DNA from: Planctomycetota bacterium
GTDB lineage: Bacteria > Planctomycetota > UBA1135 > GCA-002686595
NCBI GenBank assembly: GCA_021776885.1
Contig: JAJFFA010000460.1
Location: 1-5,045 of the forward strand
DNA length: 5,045 nucleotides
Direction of reading: 5' to 3'
Each line of letters starts with the position of its first letter. Within the stretch, counting starts at the first letter, position 1. Position numbers and translations under genes: made by a program. Below, piece after piece: positions 1-5,045 of the stretch. Below the pieces are notes generated by a model. That model saw nothing but the letters and a program-made list of their open reading frames with translations. It did no database searches and had not been told where the DNA came from.

Positions 1-413
1 CCCTCGCCGGCGCCTTCGAGCCGAGCGCGCCTTCCTTCGAACGCGCGCAGGACGTGCGCATCGACTTCACCCTGCGCAACACGGGCCCCGTCCCGGTCCA
101 CTGGAACGACGGGGGTCGCTGGGAGGCGAGCAGCGGGCGCAACGGCCGCTTCAGCTTCCGTTTCGAGCGCGATGGCACGCCCCTCGAGGACCCGATCGAC
201 CCCGTCTCCTTCGGCGGACTGGGAGCCCGGCGCAGCCTGGAGCCAGGTGAGGCGTACAGCCTGCGGATCGACCTCGAACCCTGGTGCGCCTTCGACACCC
301 CCGGCGTCTACCGCGTCGAGGCGCGCTACGCCCTCGAGTTCCACGACCCGACCTTCCAGCGGGTCCTGTGGGACGACGCCGTCCGCGGCAGCTTCGAGAT
401 CGAGCTGCGCTAG
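1..413 (+). CDS. Hypothetical beta-sandwich-domain protein, C-terminal part (5' end outside window)
   Basis: The reading frame is open from the left edge (first full codon at base 3) to TAG at 411-413, giving 136 visible residues, so the true start lies upstream. A GTG at 54 could act as a start, but the residues before it (LAGAFEPSAPSFERAQD) read as continuous protein, so I treat the gene as truncated by the window. The product has alternating hydrophobic/polar stretches (VRIDFTLRNTG, RFSFRFERDG, YSLRIDLEPW, YRVEARYALEF, GSFEIELR) joined by turns rich in Gly, Pro and Asp. This is typical of an immunoglobulin-like or other all-beta sandwich. An 'LEPGEAYSLRIDL ... FDTPGVYRVEARY' pattern resembles the last strands of domains in secreted or periplasmic proteins. 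No catalytic motif is visible and I do not recognise the family. It converges on the barrel gene to its right, with the two stops 49 bases apart. Confident that it is coding; the function is unknown. Confidence 0.75.
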   Translation, partial: LAGAFEPSAPSFERAQDVRIDFTLRNTGPVPVHWNDGGRWEASSGRNGRFSFRFERDGTPLEDPIDPVSFGGLGARRSLEPGEAYSLRIDLEPWCAFDTPGVYRVEARYALEFHDPTFQRVLWDDAVRGSFEIELR

Positions 414-433
414 CCACCACGGCCAGGACCAGG

Positions 434-457
434 CCCGCGCGGCGCTCCCCGCGCGGG
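434..457. terminator. GC-rich hairpin between convergent genes, probable bidirectional terminator
   Basis: CCCGCGCGG at 434-442 pairs perfectly with CCGCGCGGG at 449-457 around a 6-base loop (443-448). The hairpin lies between the stop of the plus-strand gene (413) and the stop of the minus-strand barrel gene (463), where a shared terminator is expected. Neither strand has a T-run after the stem, so it is not a canonical intrinsic terminator; it would be a U-less hairpin terminator or a 3'-end stabiliser. A 9-bp all-GC stem arises by chance more easily in DNA this GC-rich, so the call rests mainly on its position. Confidence 0.5.
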
Positions 458-462
458 TCGCC

Positions 463-1119
463 TCAGAACCCGATGCCCAGGGTCAGGGCGAGCTGGTGGT
501 AGTCGCCGTCGAAGCGCCCCGCCTGGAACTCCGAGCCCTGGAAGTTGTCCCCCAGGTCGTAGTCCGCGCCGAACTGGTAGCGGTAGTCGAGGCCCACGTC
601 GATGTCCCAGCCCACCGGGAAGCGCACGCCAGCGTGCAGGTAGGGCACCAGCCAGGTCTCGCTGTTGCGCACCTTGATCGGGATGCTGTCGGGGGCCCCG
701 ACCCCGGCCGGGAACGACTCGAGGCTGCCGCGGGACAGGGAGGCGCCGCCGCCCACGTAGGGCACGACCCGCCCCTCCAGGACGGTGACCTCGTAGCGCG
801 CACCGCCGAACAGCTCGCGCGTGCGGCCCTCGAAGGACACACCGACCACGCTGCCGTCCGGCGCAGTGGTGCGCACCTGGGCCTGCTCCTTGCTGCCCTG
901 GAAGCCGAGCTCCCAGACCAGACCCTCGCCGCGCACACCACAGTCGAGGGCAACGCCGCCGACGCGCTGCTCGTCGAAGCTGCCCCAGTCGCTGTCGAAG
1001 TAGGTGCGACCGGTGTACAGGGTCACACCGTAGCCCTGCTTGGCGCCACCGTCGGGGGTCAGCCCGGGTGAGACGCAGGCGGCGGCCAGCAGCAGGGCCA
1101 GGGGGAGTGCTCGAGACAT
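463..1119 (-). CDS. Lipoprotein-type outer-membrane beta-barrel protein
   Basis: This encodes 218 residues starting at ATG 1119-1117. The start is chosen because a strong Shine-Dalgarno sequence (AAGGAAGG, 1132-1125) lies just upstream and because translation then opens with a signal peptide, MSRALPLALLLAAAC. The frame continues upstream to other ATGs (such as 1146), but these lack a ribosome site and add Arg/Gly-rich sequence. LAAAC is a plausible lipobox with Cys15 as the lipid-bearing residue; +2 is Val, not Asp, so outer-membrane sorting is expected. The rest reads as about eight amphipathic strands with Gly/aromatic alternation, roughly residues 30-36, 52-60, 66-73, 102-113, 116-128, 155-168, 170-182 and 206-218. 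It ends in LALTLGIGF, with the C-terminal Phe typical of the barrel-assembly signal. It resembles the OmpA/OmpW-like 8-strand barrel superfamily (outer membrane protein beta-barrel domain). The role is probably structural, adhesion or small-molecule passage, but it cannot be specified. Signal peptidase I cleavage instead of lipidation is possible. Confidence 0.8.
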   Translation of the reverse strand: MSRALPLALLLAAACVSPGLTPDGGAKQGYGVTLYTGRTYFDSDWGSFDEQRVGGVALDCGVRGEGLVWELGFQGSKEQAQVRTTAPDGSVVGVSFEGRTRELFGGARYEVTVLEGRVVPYVGGGASLSRGSLESFPAGVGAPDSIPIKVRNSETWLVPYLHAGVRFPVGWDIDVGLDYRYQFGADYDLGDNFQGSEFQAGRFDGDYHQLALTLGIGF

Positions 1120-1124
1120 CAGGC

Positions 1125-1132
1125 CCTTCCTT
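1125..1132 (-). promoter_or_regulatory. Shine-Dalgarno sequence of the beta-barrel gene
   Basis: Read on the minus strand, AAGGAAGG lies 5 bases before the ATG at 1119. It is the only purine-rich stretch near any candidate start in this frame and decides the start in favour of 1119 over the upstream ATG at 1146. Confidence 0.65.
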
Positions 1133-1153
1133 CGGCGCGGGGTCATGGCGGGC

Positions 1154-1180
1154 ATTCTACGGGGGCGGCGCTGGAGTCCA
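1154..1180 (-). promoter_or_regulatory. Possible weak sigma70-like promoter for the beta-barrel gene
   Basis: On the minus strand, TAGAAT (1159-1154) matches five of six bases of the TATAAT consensus and is one of the few AT-rich spots in the gap. A TGGACT (1180-1175) 15 bases upstream matches four of six bases of TTGACA. Transcription would start near 1147, leaving a leader of about 28 bases containing the Shine-Dalgarno sequence. The spacer is shorter than the usual 17 and the -35 is poor, so this is tentative; the barrel gene might instead be read through from the esterase gene. Confidence 0.25.
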
Positions 1181-1204
1181 GCGTCCGTTCCGCTACCGCC
1201 CCCG
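1160..1204. terminator. Nested inverted repeats in the esterase-barrel intergenic gap; terminator or operator
   Basis: The outer arms CGGGGGCGG (1160-1168) and CCGCCCCCG (1196-1204) are perfect 9-bp complements. Inside them, CGCTGG (1169-1174) pairs with CCAGCG (1178-1183) around AGT, and the palindrome extends to CGCTGGA/TCCAGCG with one central base. In RNA from the minus strand this forms a two-tier stem-loop 29 bases after the esterase stop (1233), in the right place to end the ABC-esterase transcript. No T-run follows. The inner palindrome overlaps the proposed -35 of the barrel gene, so it could equally be a repressor site. Structure certain from sequence; role inferred. Confidence 0.45.
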
Positions 1205-1232
1205 CCTTTGCGGAGCCCTTGCGCGCCCGGCC

Positions 1233-3212
1233 TCACTCGCGCTCCCAGACGTCGGTGCGGAACGAGGGCGCGGGCAGGCCCGAAGCGTCGAACAGGGTGC
1301 CGGGATCCGCGGCCCCCCAGGCGTAGCGCACGGCCACGGGCGCCGGCACGTCAGCGCTCGAGACCAGCACGCTGCTGCCCTCGATGTGTGCCTGGGCCGG
1401 ATGGAAGACCCGGTCCTCGCCGGCGATGGTGAAGTGCTGGAGCCCCCCGGGGGCGGCGACCAGCTCTTCCCCCTCACCGAAGGAGAGGCGCACGGCCCCG
1501 CCCTCGACGGCGTGCCCCTGGAGCAGGGGCGGCACGCAATCCACGTCCTGGCCGTAGTCCCGCGCCCGGGCCCAGAGCGCCAGGCGCTCGCCGACGACGC
1601 GTTTCTCGCGCGGGTGGATGTCCAGCGGGTTGCCGATGTCCATGGTCACGGCCATGCCGCTCCCGGGCACGGCCAGGGCCAGGGTCTGGGCCTCGCGCAG
1701 CTCCGCCGCCTGCCCCACGTCGCCGCCGTAGCCGAAGGGGGCGATCTGGACGTAGTAGAAGGAGATTGGCGTGCCCCACGTCCTGCGCCAGTCCTCGATC
1801 AGGTCCGGGAACAGGCGCCTGTACTGGGCCGCGCGGCGCACGTTCGACTCGCCCTGGTACCAGATCGCGCCGCGCACGGCGAAGGGCGCGACGGGGGCGA
1901 TCATGCCGTTGTAGAGCGCCGTCGGCGTGTTGGCGTGGAACCAGCTCTGGCGCGGGTAGGACGGGAGCTCGGCCATGGGCGTACCCCGCGACTGGCGCCA
2001 GGTTCCGGCCAGGGAGATGCGCTCGTCCAGGGCATCGCGCGGCGCGATCCAGAGCGCCTCGGGCGCCCCCGAGAACCCGCCGGCCCCACCCGTGTCGACG
2101 GCGCGCACCGCGATCTGCGTGCGCCCGCCCTCGACCAGCTCGCCGCGCACCGTGTAGAGCCGCGGCACGTTCCAGGCGTTGGCGTCGACCAGCCCCCCGA
2201 CCCGCGCCCCCGCGAACCAGGTGGCGTCGAGGTCGTCGATCGGTCCGAGGGAGAGGGCCAGCCCGCGCCCACGCCACTCGCGCGGCAGGTCGATACTGCG
2301 GCGGTACCAGACGACTCCGTCGAAGTCCGCCAGCTCGCCCTCCCACATGCCGGGCAGGCTGACCTCGCTCCAGGCGCCGTCGTCGAACTCGACGTCGCTG
2401 GCCTTGCCGAAACCTGCCTCGACGGCGCGCGCAGCCTCGCCCGCCTCGACCGCCTCCCACCAGCGGGCGCGCTCCCGCGCCAGGACGTCGTCGGGGTTCT
2501 CCCCCGCGGCCAGGGCGGCGTCGATGCGCAGCAGCGCGGCGTCGAACTCGCCGCCGGCGGCGAGGGTTTCGCGGCTGGTCCAGGACTCGACCACGGTGCC
2601 GCCCCACTCGGGCGAGACGATGCCGATCGGCACCGAGAGCTCCTCCTGCAGCGAGCGCGCGAACCAGTACGACACGGCGCCGAAGCCGTCCCAGACCTCG
2701 GGGCTGCAGGGCACCCAGGTCCCGGAGCAGTGCTCGAGGGGCTCCATCGCGATGGCGTTCTGCACCTCGAAGAAGCGCAGGGCCGGGCGCAGCGCGTCGG
2801 CCCGCAGCGCCTCCGGATCCGCGAAGGCGCCCAGGGTCTGGCCGATCTTCCACTCCATGTTCGATTGCCCCGAGGCGAGCCAGACCTCGCCGATCAGGAC
2901 GTCCGCGACCTCGACCCGGGTGCCGCCGCTCTCGAAGCCCAGGGTGTAGGGCCCGCCGGCCTCCGGAGTCTCGAGTGCGAGCTCGAAGCGCCCGTCCTCC
3001 CCGGCCGTGGCCGAGAGCGGCGCTTCGAGCCAGTCGGCGCGCAGCACGACCTCGGCTCCCGCCGGGGCCCAGCCCCAGACGGGGACCGCGCTCTCGCGCA
3101 AGAGCACGGCGCCATCGGAGAAGAGGGCGGGCAGCCGCAGTTCAACGGCATCCTCGGCCTGGGTGGGCAGGGCGGACGGGAGCGACAGGAGCAGGATCAG
3201 GGTGGACAGCAT
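1233..3212 (-). CDS. Secreted sialate O-acetylesterase family protein (SGNH hydrolase)
   Basis: The product (659 residues, a normal length for the long bacterial form) probably removes O-acetyl groups from sialic acids or other acetylated glycans outside the cytoplasm. MLSTLILLLSLPSALPTQA is a Sec-type signal peptide with likely cleavage after Ala19. An N-terminal beta-sandwich (about 25-108) leads into the SGNH core: GEVWLASGQSNMEW holds nucleophile Ser117, then comes PEWGGTVVESWTS (201-213), the block GAIWYQGESN (448-457), and the Asp531-His533 pair in DIHPREK. A beta-rich jelly-roll like the glycoside hydrolase family 2 sugar-binding domain (about 275-405, with WYRRSIDLP) is inserted in the core, as is usual for this family. 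The end, VAVRYAWGAADPGTLFDASG and following, is also characteristic. All catalytic residues are present. ATG 3212 has no clear ribosome site. GTG 3242 overlaps the permease stop and would add 10 residues, including an Arg in the otherwise uncharged signal n-region; it is a serious alternative. True substrate uncertain: xylan or pectin acetyl groups are possible. Confidence 0.93.
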   Translation of the reverse strand: MLSTLILLLSLPSALPTQAEDAVELRLPALFSDGAVLLRESAVPVWGWAPAGAEVVLRADWLEAPLSATAGEDGRFELALETPEAGGPYTLGFESGGTRVEVADVLIGEVWLASGQSNMEWKIGQTLGAFADPEALRADALRPALRFFEVQNAIAMEPLEHCSGTWVPCSPEVWDGFGAVSYWFARSLQEELSVPIGIVSPEWGGTVVESWTSRETLAAGGEFDAALLRIDAALAAGENPDDVLARERARWWEAVEAGEAARAVEAGFGKASDVEFDDGAWSEVSLPGMWEGELADFDGVVWYRRSIDLPREWRGRGLALSLGPIDDLDATWFAGARVGGLVDANAWNVPRLYTVRGELVEGGRTQIAVRAVDTGGAGGFSGAPEALWIAPRDALDERISLAGTWRQSRGTPMAELPSYPRQSWFHANTPTALYNGMIAPVAPFAVRGAIWYQGESNVRRAAQYRRLFPDLIEDWRRTWGTPISFYYVQIAPFGYGGDVGQAAELREAQTLALAVPGSGMAVTMDIGNPLDIHPREKRVVGERLALWARARDYGQDVDCVPPLLQGHAVEGGAVRLSFGEGEELVAAPGGLQHFTIAGEDRVFHPAQAHIEGSSVLVSSADVPAPVAVRYAWGAADPGTLFDASGLPAPSFRTDVWERE

Positions 3213-3238
3213 GGACAGGATGGATCGGGGCGGGAGGT

Positions 3239-4267
3239 TCACACCCACCGGAAGAGGCGCAGGGCCAGGGCGAAGGACCCTACGGTCCACACGGCGAGGA
3301 TGGCGAGCTGGGGCAACACGCCGACGAGGGACACGCCCTCGAGCATCGACGCGCGCAGGGCGTCGTTGATCGCGGAGAGGGGCAAGAGCTCGAGCACGGG
3401 CTGCACGGCGGCGGGGAAGCGCTCGTAGGAGAAGAACACCCCCGACCCGAGCCACATGGGCATCATCACGAGGTTCATCATGCCCGATGCGCCCTCGATG
3501 GTCTTGACCCGCGCGGCGGCGAGCAGCCCGAGGCCCGACATCGAGACGGCGGCGAAGAGGCAGATCACTCCGAAGCTGAGGACCCCGGCGCGGAAGGGCA
3601 CGCCCAGGCCGTAGACACCGACCAGGGTCAGGGCCAGGACCTCGAGCACGAGGAACACCAGCCGCGCGAGCAGGAACGAGGCCAGGAACGACGAGCGCCG
3701 CATGGGCGTGACCAGCAGGCGCTTCAGCACCTTGCGCTGGCGCAGCTCCGCCACGGCGAAGCCGATGGCCCAGATGCCGGTGCCCATCAGGTTCATGCCC
3801 AGCAGGCCGGGGAAGAGGAAGTCGACGTAGCGCGCGCCGCGCTCGGTGACCGGGTCGACGCGGACGGAGTCGGCGCCGAGCCCGGCGTGGGCGGCGGCGA
3901 TGCGCAGGCGCGCCAGCTCAGCCTCCTCGCGCTGGGGGTCGAGGCGCACCACGGGCGGGTCGGCGAGGGCGTCCGCGACGAAGGCGTCCACCTTGGCCAC
4001 GGAGAGGGCGCGCTGCGCGGCTTCGAGGTCTGCAAAGCGCTCGAGGCGCACGTGCTCGGCCGCGTCCAGGCGCTCGACCAGCTCCCCCGTCGTACCCTCG
4101 AGCACGGCGATGCGGCTGGGCTCGAGCCCGCGGCCCTGGAAGGCGAAGCCGAGCACAGCGGCCAGGACCAGGGGGAACACGAAGACCCAGAACAGGGCTT
4201 CGGGTTGCCGCAGGAAACCGAGGACGCGGTGGCGCGTGAGTTCGCGCAGTTCAGCCAGGCGGGCCAT
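3239..4267 (-). CDS. ABC-2 type transporter permease subunit
   Basis: This 342-residue protein is the membrane subunit of an ABC exporter. An N-terminal cytoplasmic helix (1-20, ending FLRQPEALFW) leads into the first membrane segment (about 23-43). A polar extracytoplasmic domain of about 100 residues follows (45-148). The C-terminal half has about five hydrophobic segments (about 152-175, 194-220, 226-252, 262-282, 314-338). The stretch FLFPGLLGMNLMGTGIWAIG followed by ELRQRKVLKRLLVTPMRRSSF is the hallmark of the ABC-2 membrane family (YhhJ, NatB and DrrB-like exporters): the charged loop before the TP motif is the coupling region that contacts the ATPase. The ATG at 4267 lies 15 bases after the ATPase stop. 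No clear Shine-Dalgarno is visible, so translation may depend on coupling. The large N-terminal extracytoplasmic domain separates it from the short DrrB type. The substrate (drug, lipid, Na+ or polysaccharide) cannot be told. Confidence 0.92.
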   Translation of the reverse strand: MARLAELRELTRHRVLGFLRQPEALFWVFVFPLVLAAVLGFAFQGRGLEPSRIAVLEGTTGELVERLDAAEHVRLERFADLEAAQRALSVAKVDAFVADALADPPVVRLDPQREEAELARLRIAAAHAGLGADSVRVDPVTERGARYVDFLFPGLLGMNLMGTGIWAIGFAVAELRQRKVLKRLLVTPMRRSSFLASFLLARLVFLVLEVLALTLVGVYGLGVPFRAGVLSFGVICLFAAVSMSGLGLLAAARVKTIEGASGMMNLVMMPMWLGSGVFFSYERFPAAVQPVLELLPLSAINDALRASMLEGVSLVGVLPQLAILAVWTVGSFALALRLFRWV

Positions 4268-4282
4268 CGTTCGCGCTGGGAA

Positions 4283-5045
4283 TCAGTCGTCCCGGAGGTG
4301 CTTGCCGGTCAGATCCACGAAGACGTCTTCGAGGGTCGGGGCATGGGTGTGCAGGGCCTCGAGGGCGACGCCTTCCTGGGCCAGGTGGGCCAGCAGGGCC
4401 CCGATGCTCTGCTGCGTGTCGGTCACGGACAGGGAGACGCTCGCGCCCTCGTGGCGCACGTCGCGCACGCCGGGCAGGTCGCGCAAGCCCTCCGCGTCCA
4501 GGCCGCGACCCTCGCGCGGCACGAGCTCGACGATGTTCTCCGCGTCGAGCCGCGCGATCACGGCGCCGGGTGTGCCCTCGGCGATGACCTTGCCCGCGTC
4601 GACGATCACCACGTGGTCGGCCAGGCGCTCGGCCTCCTCCATGTAATGGGTAGTGAGCAGGACGGTCCCGCCCGCGGCCTTGAACTCCTCGACGATCTCC
4701 CACACGCGCCGCCGCGCCTGGGGGTCGAGGCCGGTCGAGGGCTCGTCGAGGAACAGCAGCTCGGGCTTCGAGATCAGGGCGCAGGCCAGGGTCAGGCGCT
4801 GGTGCTGGCCGCCCGAGAGGGTCTCGACGCGCGCGTCGGCCTTCTCCGTCAGGCGCACGCTGGCCAGGGCCTCGTCGACCGTGATACCGCGCGCGTAGAA
4901 GCTGCGGAACAGGGTCAGGGTCTCGCGCGCGGTGATCTTCTCGGGCAGGCGCGTCTCCTGCAGCTGCACGCCGATGCGCTCGCGGATCGCGTTCGCCTCG
5001 CGCTCGTAGGTGCGACCCAGGACCTCGATCGAGCCCGCGTCGGGG
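4283..5045 (-). CDS. ABC transporter ATP-binding protein, partial (5' end outside window)
   Basis: This is the nucleotide-binding subunit that powers the adjacent permease. The frame is open to the right edge; 253 residues are visible and the true start and Walker A (P-loop) lie outside the window. The visible part begins PDAGSIEVLG, the sequence that normally follows the P-loop by some 25 residues. Next come the Q-loop (Gln29 in VQLQETRLPE), the ABC signature LSGGQHQR (76-83), Walker B LLFLDEP (96-102) with catalytic Glu101, the D-loop STGLDP (103-108) and the switch His133 in LTTHYMEEAERLAD. A C-terminal extension of about 80 residues ending in TLEDVFVDLTGKHL is the accessory region usual in drug/Na+ exporter ATPases of the DrrA/NatA/CcmA type. 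A GTG inside VQLQET (4969) could be miscalled as a start, but it would cut into the Q-loop. The protein is probably the full-length exporter ATPase, forming a dimer with two permease subunits. Confidence 0.95.
   Translation of the reverse strand, partial: PDAGSIEVLGRTYEREANAIRERIGVQLQETRLPEKITARETLTLFRSFYARGITVDEALASVRLTEKADARVETLSGGQHQRLTLACALISKPELLFLDEPSTGLDPQARRRVWEIVEEFKAAGGTVLLTTHYMEEAERLADHVVIVDAGKVIAEGTPGAVIARLDAENIVELVPREGRGLDAEGLRDLPGVRDVRHEGASVSLSVTDTQQSIGALLAHLAQEGVALEALHTHAPTLEDVFVDLTGKHLRDD

Noticed and set aside
172..1071. A 299-codon plus-strand frame overlapping the left-edge gene and the barrel gene
   Set aside because: It runs out of frame through one supported gene and antisense through another, and has low-complexity composition without motifs.
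1120..1236. N-terminal extension of the barrel gene to codon 1236
   Set aside because: The extra 39 residues are Arg/Gly-rich, would bury the signal peptide and have no ribosome site; the ATG at 1119 has AAGGAAGG immediately upstream.
1474..2853. A 459-codon minus-strand frame inside the esterase gene
   Set aside because: It is a frame-shifted shadow of the esterase with Arg/Gly/Ala-dominated translation; the esterase frame itself is uninterrupted.
3203..3218. Short direct repeat TGGACAG (3203-3209 and 3212-3218) at the esterase start
   Set aside because: Two copies of a 7-base word with a 9-base period in low-complexity signal-peptide coding sequence; too short to call a repeat element.
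1068..3428. A 786-codon open frame on the plus strand opposite the esterase
   Set aside because: It lies antisense to a gene with an intact catalytic motif set, its translation is rich in Arg/Ala/Gly/Pro/His with no recognisable domain, and long antisense frames are expected at this GC content.
3213..3455. N-terminal extension of the esterase gene to codon 3455, deep inside the permease gene
   Set aside because: The translated extension is Arg/Pro-rich and overlaps the permease C-terminus by over 200 bases; only the GTG at 3242 is a credible alternative to ATG 3212.
4268..4282. Search for a regulatory site between the ATPase and permease genes
   Set aside because: The 15-base gap contains no clear Shine-Dalgarno, promoter or hairpin.
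3846..4646. A 266-codon plus-strand frame across the ABC permease-ATPase junction
   Set aside because: It is antisense to two confidently identified genes and is Ser/Arg/Ala-rich with no domain features.

Overview
The window is very GC-rich (about 70% by eye), gene-dense bacterial DNA with five protein-coding genes, two of them cut by the window edges. The organism is most likely Gram-negative. One gene encodes a small lipoprotein-tagged beta-barrel ending in an aromatic residue, as outer-membrane proteins do. Another encodes a secreted carbohydrate O-acetylesterase of a family common in Planctomycetota, Bacteroidota, Verrucomicrobiota and other polysaccharide degraders. The high GC would suit a high-GC planctomycete or a similar environmental Gram-negative lineage, but nothing here fixes the taxon.

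Layout, left to right. (1) The 3' end of a plus-strand gene (to 413) encodes a beta-sandwich-like domain of unknown function. (2) A 49-base gap between convergent stops (414-462) holds a perfect 9-bp GC hairpin, probably a shared terminator. (3) A minus-strand gene (463-1119) encodes a lipoprotein/outer-membrane beta-barrel. (4) A 113-base intergenic region (1120-1232) contains two nested inverted repeats, a possible weak promoter and a good Shine-Dalgarno sequence for the barrel gene. (5) A minus-strand operon-like run follows, transcribed from the right edge leftward: an ABC transporter ATPase (cut at its 5' end, 5045-4283), an ABC-2 family permease (4267-3239), and a sialate O-acetylesterase family SGNH hydrolase (3212-1233, or possibly starting at GTG 3242 and overlapping the permease stop).

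The ATPase and permease together look like a complete two-gene exporter of the DrrAB/NatAB/CcmAB-like ABC-2 class: nucleotide-binding subunit plus membrane subunit, with the substrate not predictable. The esterase sits directly behind them on the same strand and carries a Sec-type signal peptide. It is probably co-transcribed, but no biochemical link between the exporter and the esterase can be shown from sequence. Long open frames opposite the real genes are a by-product of the high GC. I found no RNA genes, mobile elements, CRISPR arrays or integration signs, and nothing that clearly amounts to a new system.
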